DNA of 64,000 bases from assembly GCF_019880545.1 (NCBI RefSeq), contig NZ_JAINVW010000003.1:744001-808000 (forward strand). The letters run 5' to 3'. The notes below the pieces were generated by a model that made no database searches, had not been told where the DNA came from, and was given only the letters and a program-made list of their open reading frames with translations. Both the position numbers and the translations under genes were made by a program. Positions 28,811 to 38,828 of this stretch are shown one piece after another (position 1 is the first letter of the stretch; each line of letters opens with the position of its first letter). This DNA is from Flagellimonas meishanensis. GTDB taxonomy: Bacteria; Bacteroidota; Bacteroidia; Flavobacteriales; Flavobacteriaceae.

Positions 28811-29524
28811 CTATTGATTTTCCGCCTTGACCACCAATCTGAAACCTTCTCCATGAATGTTCAAGATTTCGACCAAGTCATCGCGTTTAAGATACTTTCT
28901 CAATTTGGCGATATAAACGTCCATGCTTCTGGAAGTGAAGTAGTTATCGTCCCTCCAAATTTTGGTCAATGCCAGTTCCCTGGGCATCAAATCGTTTTCA
29001 TGCAGGGCCAATAGGCGAAGGAGCTCATTTTCCTTTGGAGAAAGTTTGATGGGCTCTTCGTCTTTATAGGTAAGGAAACGCAGTTTGGAATTGAGATGGA
29101 AGTTGCCTATCTCAAATTCGAATTGCTTGCTGTCCGCCAACGAATTGGAGGCCTTTCGCTGTAGGATGGCCCTAAGTTTCATCAAGAGTACTTCCGAATC
29201 AAAGGGTTTGTTCAAATAATCATCTGCACCGGCCTTGTATCCCTTGAGCACATCTTCCTTCATGGTCTTTGCCGTTAAGAAGATAATGGGCACATTCTCG
29301 TTCTTATCCCGTATTTCCCTGGCCAGGGTAAACCCATCCTTGTAGGGCATCATTACATCCAAAATACAGACGTCGTAATTGTCCTTTTTAAATTTTTCAA
29401 AGCCCTCCATTCCATTTTTGGCCAAAACGACCTCAAAGTCGTTCATGGATAGGTAATCCTTTAGGACAATCCCGAAATTTGGGTCATCCTCTACCAGTAA
29501 TATCTTCTTTTTCTCTGTTTCCAT
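28811..29524 (-). CDS. OmpR/PhoB-family response regulator
   Basis: The product is a 237-residue regulator. The receiver domain has the acidic pair in LLVEDDPN and phosphorylatable Asp56 (CILDVMMP). The C-terminal winged helix (LLRLLALHENDLMPRELAL, then SRSMDVYIAKLRKYL) binds DNA. It lies 10 bp after its kinase gene, so the two form an operon. Targets are not evident. Confidence 0.94.
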   Translation of the reverse strand: METEKKKILLVEDDPNFGIVLKDYLSMNDFEVVLAKNGMEGFEKFKKDNYDVCILDVMMPYKDGFTLAREIRDKNENVPIIFLTAKTMKEDVLKGYKAGADDYLNKPFDSEVLLMKLRAILQRKASNSLADSKQFEFEIGNFHLNSKLRFLTYKDEEPIKLSPKENELLRLLALHENDLMPRELALTKIWRDDNYFTSRSMDVYIAKLRKYLKRDDLVEILNIHGEGFRLVVKAENQ

Positions 29525-29534
29525 AATTTTGTTT

Positions 29535-31118
29535 CTAAATTAAAGGGAGCTTTATGAAGAAAGTACTTCCTTTTCCTTTTTCGCTTTCTGCATAGACCTC
29601 ACCCTGATGGTCTTCTATAATTCGTTTTACGTAGGCCAGTCCCAAACCGTGGCCCTTTACGTTATGTATATCGCCGGTGTGCTCGCGGTAGAACTTTTCA
29701 AATACACGTTTTAAAACCGCTTTGCTCATTCCAGCTCCTTGATCTTGAATTTTGACGATGATACTGTTTTTTGCCATTTCCGTGAACACCTCAATTTTTG
29801 GTGATTCAGGAGAGTATTTGACCGCATTGTCCAAAATGTTCACGATTACATTGGTCATGTGCGTATCATTGGCCAAAATCTCTGCTCTTTCGGCGTCCAA
29901 ATGGGCTTTTACATAGCCTCCCCGGTCCGCCACGATCAGCTCAATATGGGCAATGGCATCACGTATCAGTTCATGAAGGTCCACCCTATCTTTACTGATG
30001 TCCAATTGGTTCTTTTCCAATTTGGAAATCCGAAGTACGTTCTCCACCTGAGCGTGCATGCGCTTGTTCTCATCCTTTATCATCCCCAAGTACCGCAGTA
30101 CTTTTTCCTTGTCTTCCGATACCATCGGATTTCTCAGCGCCTCAACAGCCAAATTGATCGTGGCTATCGGTGTCTTGAACTCATGCGTCATATTGTTGAT
30201 GAAATCGGACTTTATCTCCGATATCTGCTTTTGTTTGATCAACTGGTAGATGGCACTCGAATAGGCAATCATTATCACCAAGGTGAAAATCAATGAAAGT
30301 AAGGCCATACCCATGATGGACCTGAACAGGAACTTCTTCATTCTTGGAAAGGTGAGCAACAACGAAAAATTGGTGTTCCCCTCACTATCCTTGAAAATGG
30401 GCGCCTTGTACATTTTGGATTCAGAAAACCTGAACTTCCTTGACCGGACTTTTGTCGGATATCCCTGACTGTAAACCCCATATTCATAATCGATGTCGAT
30501 ACCTCTGTTTTTGAGCTCCTGGCTCAATAGCAGTTCCAATTCTTGCTTGGATACCCTCTTATAGATTGGCCGCGTTTTTGCATATTCCATGAATACATCT
30601 TCCCAAGCCGCTTTATCAATTTTGGACAATCCACCAATTTTTTCAGCTTTTTGAATCGGTGTCAGGCTATAGCTTTTGCCATCCAGCCCATATTCTTCCT
30701 TATATACGGCCTTTGTTCGCTTGCTGGTGAAGTTCTTAATGGTGGTCGTATCATCTTCACTTTCAATATTATCAAAGAACGTGGATGTTATATTGTAATC
30801 TTCCTCCAAGATTCCATGGGAATAAAAGAGAATTTCATCCGAATTCAAATCACGGTCAACAAATAAAAAATTCCTGAACTGTGTGGTTTTTGGTTGTCCT
30901 ATGCTGTCTACCAGCGAAGCCAAACGATCTGAATATTCCTTCATCTCCCTCTTCTCCACCCTACTGGCCACTTTGTCCAGTATATCGGTAACCGTTCTTG
31001 AGAATTGCTCCTCTTTGTCGTCAATGGATGTTCTGATCCAATATACCTGAACAAAAATTATCCCTATCAAGGACAAACTCATCAATATGACGAGAAGAGC
31101 AAACAGCTTCTTGTTCAT
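29535..31118 (-). CDS. Sensor histidine kinase (HisKA type)
   Basis: This 527-residue kinase pairs with the downstream OmpR-type regulator. Two membrane helices (about 7-27 and 267-290) flank a periplasmic sensor domain of about 240 residues. The phosphorylated His is His312 in MTHEFKTPIA. The ATPase domain shows NAVKYSPESP and DQGAGMSKA and HGLGLAYVKRI. The signal is unknown. Confidence 0.93.
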   Translation of the reverse strand: MNKKLFALLVILMSLSLIGIIFVQVYWIRTSIDDKEEQFSRTVTDILDKVASRVEKREMKEYSDRLASLVDSIGQPKTTQFRNFLFVDRDLNSDEILFYSHGILEEDYNITSTFFDNIESEDDTTTIKNFTSKRTKAVYKEEYGLDGKSYSLTPIQKAEKIGGLSKIDKAAWEDVFMEYAKTRPIYKRVSKQELELLLSQELKNRGIDIDYEYGVYSQGYPTKVRSRKFRFSESKMYKAPIFKDSEGNTNFSLLLTFPRMKKFLFRSIMGMALLSLIFTLVIMIAYSSAIYQLIKQKQISEIKSDFINNMTHEFKTPIATINLAVEALRNPMVSEDKEKVLRYLGMIKDENKRMHAQVENVLRISKLEKNQLDISKDRVDLHELIRDAIAHIELIVADRGGYVKAHLDAERAEILANDTHMTNVIVNILDNAVKYSPESPKIEVFTEMAKNSIIVKIQDQGAGMSKAVLKRVFEKFYREHTGDIHNVKGHGLGLAYVKRIIEDHQGEVYAESEKGKGSTFFIKLPLI

Positions 31119-31182
31119 TGCAACAAAATTAGAAATTTAACATTTAGGCCTTTTATCGTTTAACCTAACCTTAACAAATATG

Positions 31183-31779
31183 TTAAAATTGGTCCTTGGC
31201 CAGTTTTAATAGGTTGGTATGCAGTGTTTTGACCTTCTTTTCGGTACTTTCAAGATCAATATTTTGGATGAGAAAGTCGGCAAGTTCAATTTTCCTATGC
31301 TCATCCATTTGGTTTTTGATTCTTTCCAGTACTTTTTCCTTCGAGGTACCATCCCGTTTCACAACCCTCTCCAATCGGGTTTCTTCTGGCGCGGTCACCA
31401 TCAGTACTAAATCATATAGGTGCTGCATTTCGTTTTCAAAAATCAGGGCTGACTCTTGAACCACATAGGGGGTCTTCTGCTTCTCCTTCCACTGGATGAA
31501 ATGCTTCCTTACCGCCGGATGCACAATGGCGTTGAGTTTTTCCAGGGCATCCCTATCGTTGAAGGCCTTGGATGCAATGTAGGCCCGGTTCAGACCATTC
31601 TTGCCATACGCCTTTTTGCCAAAAAGGGAAATAATCCTTTCCTTGATCTCTTCTGATGATGTCATCAGCAGTTTGGCCTCCGCGTCAGAATCATACACGG
31701 GAACTCCCAATGCCCTGAACATTTCGGCCACGGTACTTTTGCCGCTTCCTATTCCACCTGTCAAACCAACTATCATCAT
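31183..31779 (-). CDS. coaE: Dephospho-CoA kinase
   Basis: CoaE performs the last step of CoA synthesis. At 198 residues it has the P-loop GLTGGIGSGKST and conserved PVYDSDAEAK. Its start overlaps the end of the YbbR gene (ATGA), so the two are co-translated; a second ATG one codon later is also possible. The earlier CoA enzyme coaBC is about 6 kb away. Confidence 0.96.
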   Translation of the reverse strand: MMIVGLTGGIGSGKSTVAEMFRALGVPVYDSDAEAKLLMTSSEEIKERIISLFGKKAYGKNGLNRAYIASKAFNDRDALEKLNAIVHPAVRKHFIQWKEKQKTPYVVQESALIFENEMQHLYDLVLMVTAPEETRLERVVKRDGTSKEKVLERIKNQMDEHRKIELADFLIQNIDLESTEKKVKTLHTNLLKLAKDQF

Positions 31780-32732
31780 TGCTGCTCCAGGACAAAATTA
31801 ACGGTGTTTTCAAGCAGACGGACGTCGTACACATTCTTTGGGGATTTCTTCAGTTCCAAGTACAGCGTACCCTTTCCAGAGCCATCCAACCTACCGTAAT
31901 CCGCTACCACTTCAAAATCCGATTCAGAAATTTCCTTGAGCCTGTCCAATTTCGCCTTGCAGAGAACCGAAACCGAATTGGGAAAGGTTTTTACGCTATA
32001 CCCTTCAGGTTGGTTTATCACAGCGATTGAAAGGGTGTAAATCTCCTCCGAGAACCGGACCACTTTTCCAGAAATTTTTACACGTTCCAAAGAAAAAATG
32101 GTATTGTTCAGCCCTTTGGGGAAAACTAGGGGCGCCTCCCTGTTGAAATCGACAGCGATATCTTTGAGCTCAATTACCGCTGTCATGATCTGTCGAAGGG
32201 TGTCAATTTCGGACAAGGGACCCTTGGCCATGACATGGGAAGGTTCAATCCCTAATGGTCCATCCAAAATAAAGTTTTGTTGCAGTCGTAGGTCCAAATT
32301 CGGCGCTATGGGAATTTCCTTGGAAGCTACTTGATATAGGTCGAGAACCAGTTGCTTTCTGTCCAGATCAAGTAAGGATATGCTTTGGGACAGCTGTCCG
32401 TCAATTTGTTTTTTCAACAAGGCATCATCAATAAGGTATTTGCCATTTTCGTAACGTGCCTGGGAGACATCTATATCCAACCGTTTGGCAAAAAGATTGT
32501 AGAAAAGGAACCTAAACCCGCTTGTCCTTAATTTGGCCTCCATTGAAGTGACGGCATTTTTCCCCAGCAATAGGGTATCTGGCAAATTCGTATAATTTAG
32601 TTTGACATCGCATCTTGATTCATAGGGCTCCGAAAGGTTGCTCAAGAACCAAGCCAAAAAAGAGCACAACAGAAATAGTGAAAATACCTTCACCTTCTTT
32701 TGATTGAGGTTGCGCAGCAAGTTTTTGAACAC
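31776..32732 (-). CDS. YbbR-like domain protein
   Basis: The product has 318 residues. An N-terminal membrane helix (residues about 16-30, SLFLLCSFLAWFLSNL) is followed by YbbR-like beta repeats, for example ALVFPKGLNNTIFSLERVKI and SVKTFPNSVSVLCKAKL. In other bacteria YbbR proteins (CdaR) regulate a diadenylate cyclase, but no cdaA is adjacent. It sits 2 bp after the glycosyltransferase gene. Confidence 0.8.
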   Translation of the reverse strand: MFKNLLRNLNQKKVKVFSLFLLCSFLAWFLSNLSEPYESRCDVKLNYTNLPDTLLLGKNAVTSMEAKLRTSGFRFLFYNLFAKRLDIDVSQARYENGKYLIDDALLKKQIDGQLSQSISLLDLDRKQLVLDLYQVASKEIPIAPNLDLRLQQNFILDGPLGIEPSHVMAKGPLSEIDTLRQIMTAVIELKDIAVDFNREAPLVFPKGLNNTIFSLERVKISGKVVRFSEEIYTLSIAVINQPEGYSVKTFPNSVSVLCKAKLDRLKEISESDFEVVADYGRLDGSGKGTLYLELKKSPKNVYDVRLLENTVNFVLEQQ

Positions 32733-32734
32733 GA

Positions 32735-33742
32735 TTATTTCAGCTTAAAAAACAATTTAGGAAACAGCACCTCTGGCTGCTTTTTACTAAAAGTAAGCAA
32801 GATTGTCGATTTTAGAAAACCCAGGCCATATCCCGTGAACTGGACAAGGGCGGCAAAAATCGCCAATAGGGCCACAACCGGGCTTTTTGTTGAAACCAAG
32901 GCATCCAAAAACAACAATAAAAAGTAAGCGGCATACAATAGGATGGGCAGTGCCATCCCAAAGACCCAAAAAACAAGGGACAGGCCAAGCCCGAACATGA
33001 ACATGGTGGGGAACCAATACGTGGGCCGAGCTGTACCCGGGTGCCATCGGTTCAAAATAGGTCGGACCATGCCAAATTTGTTCACTTGGATGTAAAACTT
33101 GTTCCAATCAATCCTGCGTTTATGGTACACGTAGGCCTTGGGAAACAACCGGGAGTGAAATCCGGATTTCCAAATGCGAAACGTCAGGTCTGGATCCTCT
33201 CCGGGATGAATTTGCCCAAATCCGCCAACCTTTTCAAAAGCCGTTTTGGAAATCCCCATATTGAAGCTGCGGGGTTGGAATTTTCCAACCGCCTTTTTAC
33301 CGCCTCGAATACCGCCCGTGGTCAAAAAAGAGGTCATTACATAATTGATGGCTTTTTGCACTGTGGTAAAAGATGCCTCGGCGGCATCGGGTCCTCCAAA
33401 ACAGTGTACAAACTCCGTTTGGAGTTCTTTTTCAACCTCGGACAGATAGTTTTTAGGTAAAATACAGTCCGAATCCAAGATGATGAAAAAATTTCCCCTG
33501 GCCTTTCTCATCCCAAAATTCCTGGAATCTCCCGGCCCCGAATTGTCCTTATAGTAATAGGAAATCTGAAGGTTCTTCTGATACTTTTTTACGATGTCCT
33601 CGGCTCGTTCGCTGGAACCGTCCTCCACAATCACCACTTCATAATCCTGTTCAAAATCCTGATATACAAGACTTTCCAACAGTTCCCGAATTTCTTCGGG
33701 CCGGTTGTACACTGGGACGATTATGGAGAAAAAAGTGCTCAT
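32735..33742 (-). CDS. Family 2 glycosyltransferase
   Basis: The product is a 335-residue GT-A fold enzyme. FFSIIVPVYNRPEEI is followed by the nucleotide-binding EDGSSERAED and the metal-binding ILDSDCILP. Two or three hydrophobic helices near the C-terminus anchor it in the inner membrane. I chose ATG 33742 because it lies right before the first beta strand; an upstream ATG would put a leader through the fabI terminator. The acceptor is unknown. Confidence 0.9.
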   Translation of the reverse strand: MSTFFSIIVPVYNRPEEIRELLESLVYQDFEQDYEVVIVEDGSSERAEDIVKKYQKNLQISYYYKDNSGPGDSRNFGMRKARGNFFIILDSDCILPKNYLSEVEKELQTEFVHCFGGPDAAEASFTTVQKAINYVMTSFLTTGGIRGGKKAVGKFQPRSFNMGISKTAFEKVGGFGQIHPGEDPDLTFRIWKSGFHSRLFPKAYVYHKRRIDWNKFYIQVNKFGMVRPILNRWHPGTARPTYWFPTMFMFGLGLSLVFWVFGMALPILLYAAYFLLLFLDALVSTKSPVVALLAIFAALVQFTGYGLGFLKSTILLTFSKKQPEVLFPKLFFKLK

Positions 33743-33752
33743 ATCAAAAAGA

Positions 33753-33779
33753 AAAGCCACCCGATAGTGGATGGCTTTC
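33753..33779 (-). terminator. Terminator downstream of fabI
   Basis: Read on the minus strand, AAAGCCA and TGGCTTT form a stem followed by CTTTTTG. It separates fabI from the glycosyltransferase gene. Confidence 0.65.
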
Positions 33780-33796
33780 AACAAAAAATAAATTCA

Positions 33797-34609
33797 TTAT
33801 TGGGTAAATTCATCAATTACTTCCTGGCTAACCCCGGTATTCGAGAAACCTCCATCATGGAACAAGTTCTGCATGGTCACCTTTTTGGTCAGGTCGGAAA
33901 ATAAGCTCACCGTATAGTTGGCACAATCCGCAGCGGTGGCGTTGCCAAGGGGCGACATTTTTTCTGCATAGGAGATGAACCCATCAAATCCCTTTACGCC
34001 CTGCCCTGCGGTGGTCGGCGTAGGGGATTGGGAAATAGTGTTCACCCTTACCTTCTTTTCCTTGCCAAAAAAGTAGCCAAAACTTCGGGCCACGGATTCC
34101 AAATAGGCCTTGTTGTCGGCCATGTCGTTATAATCAGGGAAGGTGCGCTGGGCCGCCATGTAGGTGAGTGCCACGATACTGCCCCATTCGTTCATGGCAT
34201 CGGCTTTATAAAGCGTCTGCATCACTTTATGGAAAGACAGGGCGGAAACATCCCATCCCTTTGCGGTAAAATCGTAGTTCTCATCGGTGTAGGCCCTTCC
34301 TTTTCTTACGTTCACTGACATTCCGATGGAATGCAGCACAAAATCCAGTTTTCCGCCAAGAATTTCCATGGCCTGGTCCACCAAATTTTTCAAATCCTCC
34401 TCACTGGTGGCATCTGCCGGTATTATTTCTGCATTGGTCCTTGCTGCCAATTCCTTTATTTGTCCCATGCGCATGGCAATGGGTGCATTGGTCAGCACAA
34501 ATGTACCTCCTTCTTCATGCACGCGTTCCGCGGTTTTCCAAGCGATGGAATTTTCATCCAATGCTCCAAAAATAATTCCTTTCTTCCCCTTTAAAAGATT
34601 GTAAGCCAT
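33797..34609 (-). CDS. fabI: Enoyl-[acyl-carrier-protein] reductase
   Basis: FabI reduces enoyl-ACP with NADH in the last step of each fatty acid elongation cycle. At 270 residues it has the N-terminal GIIFGALDENSIAWKTAE and the catalytic Tyr160 and Lys167 (PDYNDMADNKAYLE). It is 80 bp downstream of recN. A terminator follows it. Confidence 0.96.
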   Translation of the reverse strand: MAYNLLKGKKGIIFGALDENSIAWKTAERVHEEGGTFVLTNAPIAMRMGQIKELAARTNAEIIPADATSEEDLKNLVDQAMEILGGKLDFVLHSIGMSVNVRKGRAYTDENYDFTAKGWDVSALSFHKVMQTLYKADAMNEWGSIVALTYMAAQRTFPDYNDMADNKAYLESVARSFGYFFGKEKKVRVNTISQSPTPTTAGQGVKGFDGFISYAEKMSPLGNATAADCANYTVSLFSDLTKKVTMQNLFHDGGFSNTGVSQEVIDEFTQ

Positions 34610-34689
34610 AGTTGTTTCAGCTATTGTTATTGTGTGACAAAGATATCCATTCTATTTTAAGTTTGAAGATTCCGGCCATGCGAATCCGT

Positions 34690-36342
34690 CTATCCCAAAA
34701 GTTGTTTGGCATGGGCTAGGGCAGATTCTGAAAGTACCTTGCCGCCCAACATTTCTGCCAGCTCCTTGATGCGTTCATCTTCATTCAGTTTTTTCATCCG
34801 GGTACTGGTTCCCAATTCATCCTCCTCTTTAAATACCTTAAATTGATGTTGTCCTTTGGAAGCCACCTGGGGCAAATGGGTGATGGAAAAAACCTGCATG
34901 TTCTTGCTCATTTCTTGCATGATCTCTCCCATCCTATTTGAAATTTCTCCGGAAACACCCGTATCTATTTCATCGAACATCATGGTGGGCAACTGTTCAT
35001 ACGTGGCCAGAATGGATTTGATGGTCAACATGATTCGTGATAATTCTCCACCGGAAGCCACTTTTTTCAACTCACCGAAACTGGAGCCCTTATTGGCGGA
35101 GAACAAGAAAATCAAATCATCTTTCCCATTATGCTTGAAGGTTTTCGAAGGCTCTACCTCAATCATAAAGGTAGCGGAAGGCATCCCCAGTTGCACCAGA
35201 CTGGACTCAAGTCTACGCTTTAGCTCCGGGATTACCCCGTTCCTTGCCTTTCTGATATCTGCGGCAATTGCTTCAAGCTCATCCTTTATCCGATTGACCT
35301 CCGTCCTTTTTTCTTCAATTTTTGCTTCAATGTTGGCAACGACATCCACTTTTTCGGATAGTTGCTGTTTGATTTCCATCAACGCTTCCACCGAGGCTAC
35401 CTGATGCTTTTTTTGAAGGTCGTAGAGTTTTTGTAACTGCCCGTTCACTGTTTCCAAACGTGTAGGATTCGCCTCAACGGTATCCTGCAGTTGTTCCAAT
35501 TCGGCAGCGATATCATCCATTTCTATAAAAACCGATTGAATTCGCTCGTTCAGGGCGGTATAGGCCGGTCCAAAATCCGCCAGTTGTTGCAGGGAACGTT
35601 TTAAATCCGATAACTGGCCCAAAACTCCCATCTCCTCATGCTGCAATAGCTGATGCCCCTTGGCCAGTTGTTCCAGGATGTGTTCCACATTGTTCAACTG
35701 TTCATATTCCACTTCCAGTACTTCTTGGATTCCCGGTTGCAGCGCAACAGTTTCCAACTCCTGCAATAGAAAACTATGGTAATCATGGTCCTTATCCGCA
35801 TTGGATTGAAAATCGATCAGTCCCTGCAATTCTTTTGATGCCTTTTGAAAACGATCAAGCTGACTCTGGTAACTTTTTAATCTTTCCGAATTTTCGGCCA
35901 GGGCATCCACCACTTTCAACTGAAACTCATTTTCGGTGAGCTGCAGCGTTTGGTGCTGGGAATGTACATCCACCAACCGACTGCCCAATGTTTTCATAAC
36001 ATCCAAAGTGATTGGGGTATCATTTACGAAAGCCCTCGATTTTCCGCCGGGCAGGATTTCCCTGCGCAAAAGGGTCTGGTCCTCGTAGTCCACATCATTT
36101 TCTTCAAAAAGAGCCTGCAACCCATATTTTGAGATATCAAATTCGGCTTCAATGATGCATTTTTGGGTCTGGTCTTTTAATGAGGATAGATCGGCACGGT
36201 TTCCCAGTACCAACGAAAGACCTCCAAGCAATATCGACTTTCCGGCACCTGTTTCCCCGGTAATGGTGGTGAAACCATCCGAAAACTGGACATCGATATC
36301 ATCAATCAGCGCATAATTCTTAATGGAAAGATTTGTAAGCAA
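34690..36342 (-). CDS. recN: DNA repair protein RecN
   Basis: RecN is an SMC-like ATPase acting at double-strand breaks. At 550 residues it has Walker A GETGAGKS at the N-terminus, a coiled coil in the middle, the signature SGGELSRIML, and Walker B MFDEIDTGVSGE. It begins 46 bp after the DUF4835 gene ends, so it is in the same rightmost-first operon. Confidence 0.97.
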   Translation of the reverse strand: MLTNLSIKNYALIDDIDVQFSDGFTTITGETGAGKSILLGGLSLVLGNRADLSSLKDQTQKCIIEAEFDISKYGLQALFEENDVDYEDQTLLRREILPGGKSRAFVNDTPITLDVMKTLGSRLVDVHSQHQTLQLTENEFQLKVVDALAENSERLKSYQSQLDRFQKASKELQGLIDFQSNADKDHDYHSFLLQELETVALQPGIQEVLEVEYEQLNNVEHILEQLAKGHQLLQHEEMGVLGQLSDLKRSLQQLADFGPAYTALNERIQSVFIEMDDIAAELEQLQDTVEANPTRLETVNGQLQKLYDLQKKHQVASVEALMEIKQQLSEKVDVVANIEAKIEEKRTEVNRIKDELEAIAADIRKARNGVIPELKRRLESSLVQLGMPSATFMIEVEPSKTFKHNGKDDLIFLFSANKGSSFGELKKVASGGELSRIMLTIKSILATYEQLPTMMFDEIDTGVSGEISNRMGEIMQEMSKNMQVFSITHLPQVASKGQHQFKVFKEEDELGTSTRMKKLNEDERIKELAEMLGGKVLSESALAHAKQLLG

Positions 36343-36388
36343 AGCCGAAGATTTTCTCCGTAAAGATATAGCACTTTAAAGAAAATGG

Positions 36389-37276
36389 CTAGTAATTTAT
36401 TTCGTTCCAAATGTTGGAATAAAATGGGGCGACCTTGTTCAGGGTTTCCTTGAGCCTTACAATATCTATCTTGGGACCATCTGAGAAAATACTCTGTATC
36501 TCCTCCGCTTTGGCATCAAAAAAGGTCTGGATCAAAAAGGCATTGGGCCTTCGGCTGATGAGGGTTTCGAACAGCCGCAAACTTCCCGCAATGATCTGCT
36601 TTCCAGTACTGTTGTTGTCCCCCAATATATCCAAGCCCTTTCGGTGATAGTTGTACAATGCAATGCGATATTCCCTAAAAGAATTGCTAAGCAGGTTGTC
36701 CACGAGCTCAAAACGGGTCCGTTCGCCCGTTTCCTGGTTCCAACCGGAATAATTGGAACTTTGTGCCTGGGTAACAATGTTTTGGGCCAATCGATAGTAC
36801 TCATCCCCTCCTTCCAGTGAAAACGTATCGGCATCGAGTCCGAGTATGACATAGACATAATAGGAAATGACCCCTACCAAATTGGAATCGAAGGAATTGG
36901 GATTGTACACCAACGGCTCAAACTCTTGGTACAAAAAATTGAAGGCATCGTCCTTATAGTTAAACACCGGACTTTCATACGAGGTATTGTAAACAGGTCT
37001 TGAGGACTGAATTTGGATATTGGCCTCAAAGCGGTCGGATTCGTATTGGGTAACGGTGATGAACATCCTGGCATTCACGCGCTCATTCTCAGCATATACC
37101 CGATTGGTCCATTTGCTCTTGTTTACAAAATCGGTAAGGGAACGCTCCAAGGTCCTGAAAATCTGTTGGTTGGTCTGCCCCACCTGATCAGAGTTTACTG
37201 TGACCACGCAGTTAAGCTCTTGCGCCGAAGCAACGCAAAAACTGGACAAACAAAACAGTAAAAAGAGTTTACGCAT
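36389..37276 (-). CDS. DUF4835 family protein
   Basis: The product is a 295-residue secreted protein with a signal peptide (FLLFCLSSFCVASAQ). The body begins ELNCVVTVNSDQVGQTN and matches DUF4835, a Bacteroidota family associated by genomic context with type IX secretion and gliding; its function is not proven. It overlaps coaBC by 8 bp. Confidence 0.85.
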   Translation of the reverse strand: MRKLFLLFCLSSFCVASAQELNCVVTVNSDQVGQTNQQIFRTLERSLTDFVNKSKWTNRVYAENERVNARMFITVTQYESDRFEANIQIQSSRPVYNTSYESPVFNYKDDAFNFLYQEFEPLVYNPNSFDSNLVGVISYYVYVILGLDADTFSLEGGDEYYRLAQNIVTQAQSSNYSGWNQETGERTRFELVDNLLSNSFREYRIALYNYHRKGLDILGDNNSTGKQIIAGSLRLFETLISRRPNAFLIQTFFDAKAEEIQSIFSDGPKIDIVRLKETLNKVAPFYSNIWNEINY

Positions 37277-38474
37277 GAATCCTGGAGATGATTTCTTTCC
37301 AAATATCCGAAGCCACTTCCGACTTGGTCTTCAATTCAAACGCTTTTATGTCCAAATTCTTATCGATAAAGGTGATTTTGTTGGTGCTTTGTCCAAACCC
37401 TGCACCGCCATCATTTAAGGAATTGAGCACTATGGCATCCAGATTTTTGCGCTGCAGCTTCCCTTTGGCGTTTTCCAACTCATTGTCCGTTTCCAGGGCA
37501 AAGCCTACCAGAAATTGTTTGGTCTTTTTTTCGCCTAGGGATTTTAGTATGTCGGGGTTTCGCTCCAATTGAATGTGCAGGTCCCCTTCTTGTTTTTTTA
37601 TTTTTGATTTGGCCACTTCCTTCGGTCGATAATCTGCCACGGCGGCAGAGGCAATGGCAATATCCACGTCCTGGAAATGCTTGTGGCAGGCCTCATACAT
37701 TTCTTGGGCCGATGTTACCCGTGCTAAAAGTACGCCGTCCTGTTCCATTGTTAAGTGTGTGGGGCCTGAAACCAAGATCACGTTGGCACCCAGGGCAGCC
37801 GCTTTTTTGGCCAGTTCATATCCCATGGTGCCCGTGGAACGATTACCCAGAAATCGCACAGGGTCGATGGCTTCGTGGGTGGGACCTGCTGTGATCAGCA
37901 CCTTCTTCCCTTTTAAGGGAAGGTTTTTTGCCAAGTCCCTTTTTATGAACTCGATGATGTTCTCGGGTTCGGCCATTCTGCCTTCCCCGTGAAGTCCGCT
38001 GGCGAGTTCACCAGTTTCAGCGGGAATCATCACATTGCCAAAAGATTCCAGTTTATCCATTGATGCCTTGGTTGAAGGGTGCTTGTACATGTCCAAATCC
38101 ATGGCAGGTGCAAAATAGACGGGGCATTTAGCGGATAAATAGGCGGCGAGTAAAAGGTTGTCACAAACACCATTGGCCATTTTGGAAAGGGTGTTTGCCG
38201 TAGCTGGGGCAATTATCATAAGGTCGGCCCAAAGGCCCAATTCCACATGGTTGTTCCAAGAAATGCTGCCATCTTCCTCGTTAACAAAATCCAGGAGCAC
38301 GGGGTTCTTGGAAAGTGTGGCCAGGGTAAGCGGGGAAACAAAAGAGCCAGCGCTCTGGGTCATTACTACCTTGACCTCAGCACCGGCTTTGCTTAGTAAC
38401 CGAACAAGAAATGTGGTCTTATAGGCTGCAATTCCTCCGGTAATGCCCAACAGGATACGCTTGCCTTGAAACAT
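37269..38474 (-). CDS. coaBC: Bifunctional phosphopantothenoylcysteine decarboxylase/synthetase
   Basis: This enzyme makes 4'-phosphopantetheine from phosphopantothenate and cysteine. At 401 residues the N-terminal half is a CoaC flavoprotein (ILLGITGGIAAYKTTFLVRL, PAMDLDMYKHPS) and the C-terminal half is a CoaB domain (VLITAGPTHEAIDPVRFLGN). It lies 3 bp after rpoZ. Confidence 0.97.
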   Translation of the reverse strand: MFQGKRILLGITGGIAAYKTTFLVRLLSKAGAEVKVVMTQSAGSFVSPLTLATLSKNPVLLDFVNEEDGSISWNNHVELGLWADLMIIAPATANTLSKMANGVCDNLLLAAYLSAKCPVYFAPAMDLDMYKHPSTKASMDKLESFGNVMIPAETGELASGLHGEGRMAEPENIIEFIKRDLAKNLPLKGKKVLITAGPTHEAIDPVRFLGNRSTGTMGYELAKKAAALGANVILVSGPTHLTMEQDGVLLARVTSAQEMYEACHKHFQDVDIAIASAAVADYRPKEVAKSKIKKQEGDLHIQLERNPDILKSLGEKKTKQFLVGFALETDNELENAKGKLQRKNLDAIVLNSLNDGGAGFGQSTNKITFIDKNLDIKAFELKTKSEVASDIWKEIISRIHA

Positions 38475-38477
38475 TTC

Positions 38478-38804
38478 TTAGGCGTCTTTCTCTGTGTTTC
38501 TGTAATAGATTTTATCCTCCAACCATTCTTGGATGGCCAAGGCATGGGGTTTGGGCAATTTTTCGTAGAATTTGGAAACCTCGATTTGCTCCTTGTTCTC
38601 AAAAACCTCCTCAAGGCTGTCACTGTAAGTGGCAAACTCCTCCAACTTTTCCAACAACTCCTTCTTTATTTCCGAATTGATCTGAATAGCCCGTTTTGAA
38701 GCGATTGAAATGGCTTCATAAATGTTTTCGGTCTTTTCATCAAACTCATTGCGGTTAAGCGTGACCGTAGAAACGGGAGCTTTGGTGTTTTTCAAATCTT
38801 GCAT
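38478..38804 (-). CDS. rpoZ: RNA polymerase omega subunit
   Basis: This is a 108-residue Bacteroidota-type omega subunit that helps assemble RNA polymerase. The region TENIYEAISIASKRAIQIN is conserved in the group. It lies between bamD and coaBC, a context conserved in Flavobacteriia. Sequence similarity to enterobacterial omega is weak, so naming rests mostly on motif and context. Confidence 0.85.
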   Translation of the reverse strand: MQDLKNTKAPVSTVTLNRNEFDEKTENIYEAISIASKRAIQINSEIKKELLEKLEEFATYSDSLEEVFENKEQIEVSKFYEKLPKPHALAIQEWLEDKIYYRNTEKDA

Positions 38805-38828
38805 AAACGTACTGCTTTTTTAAAACTG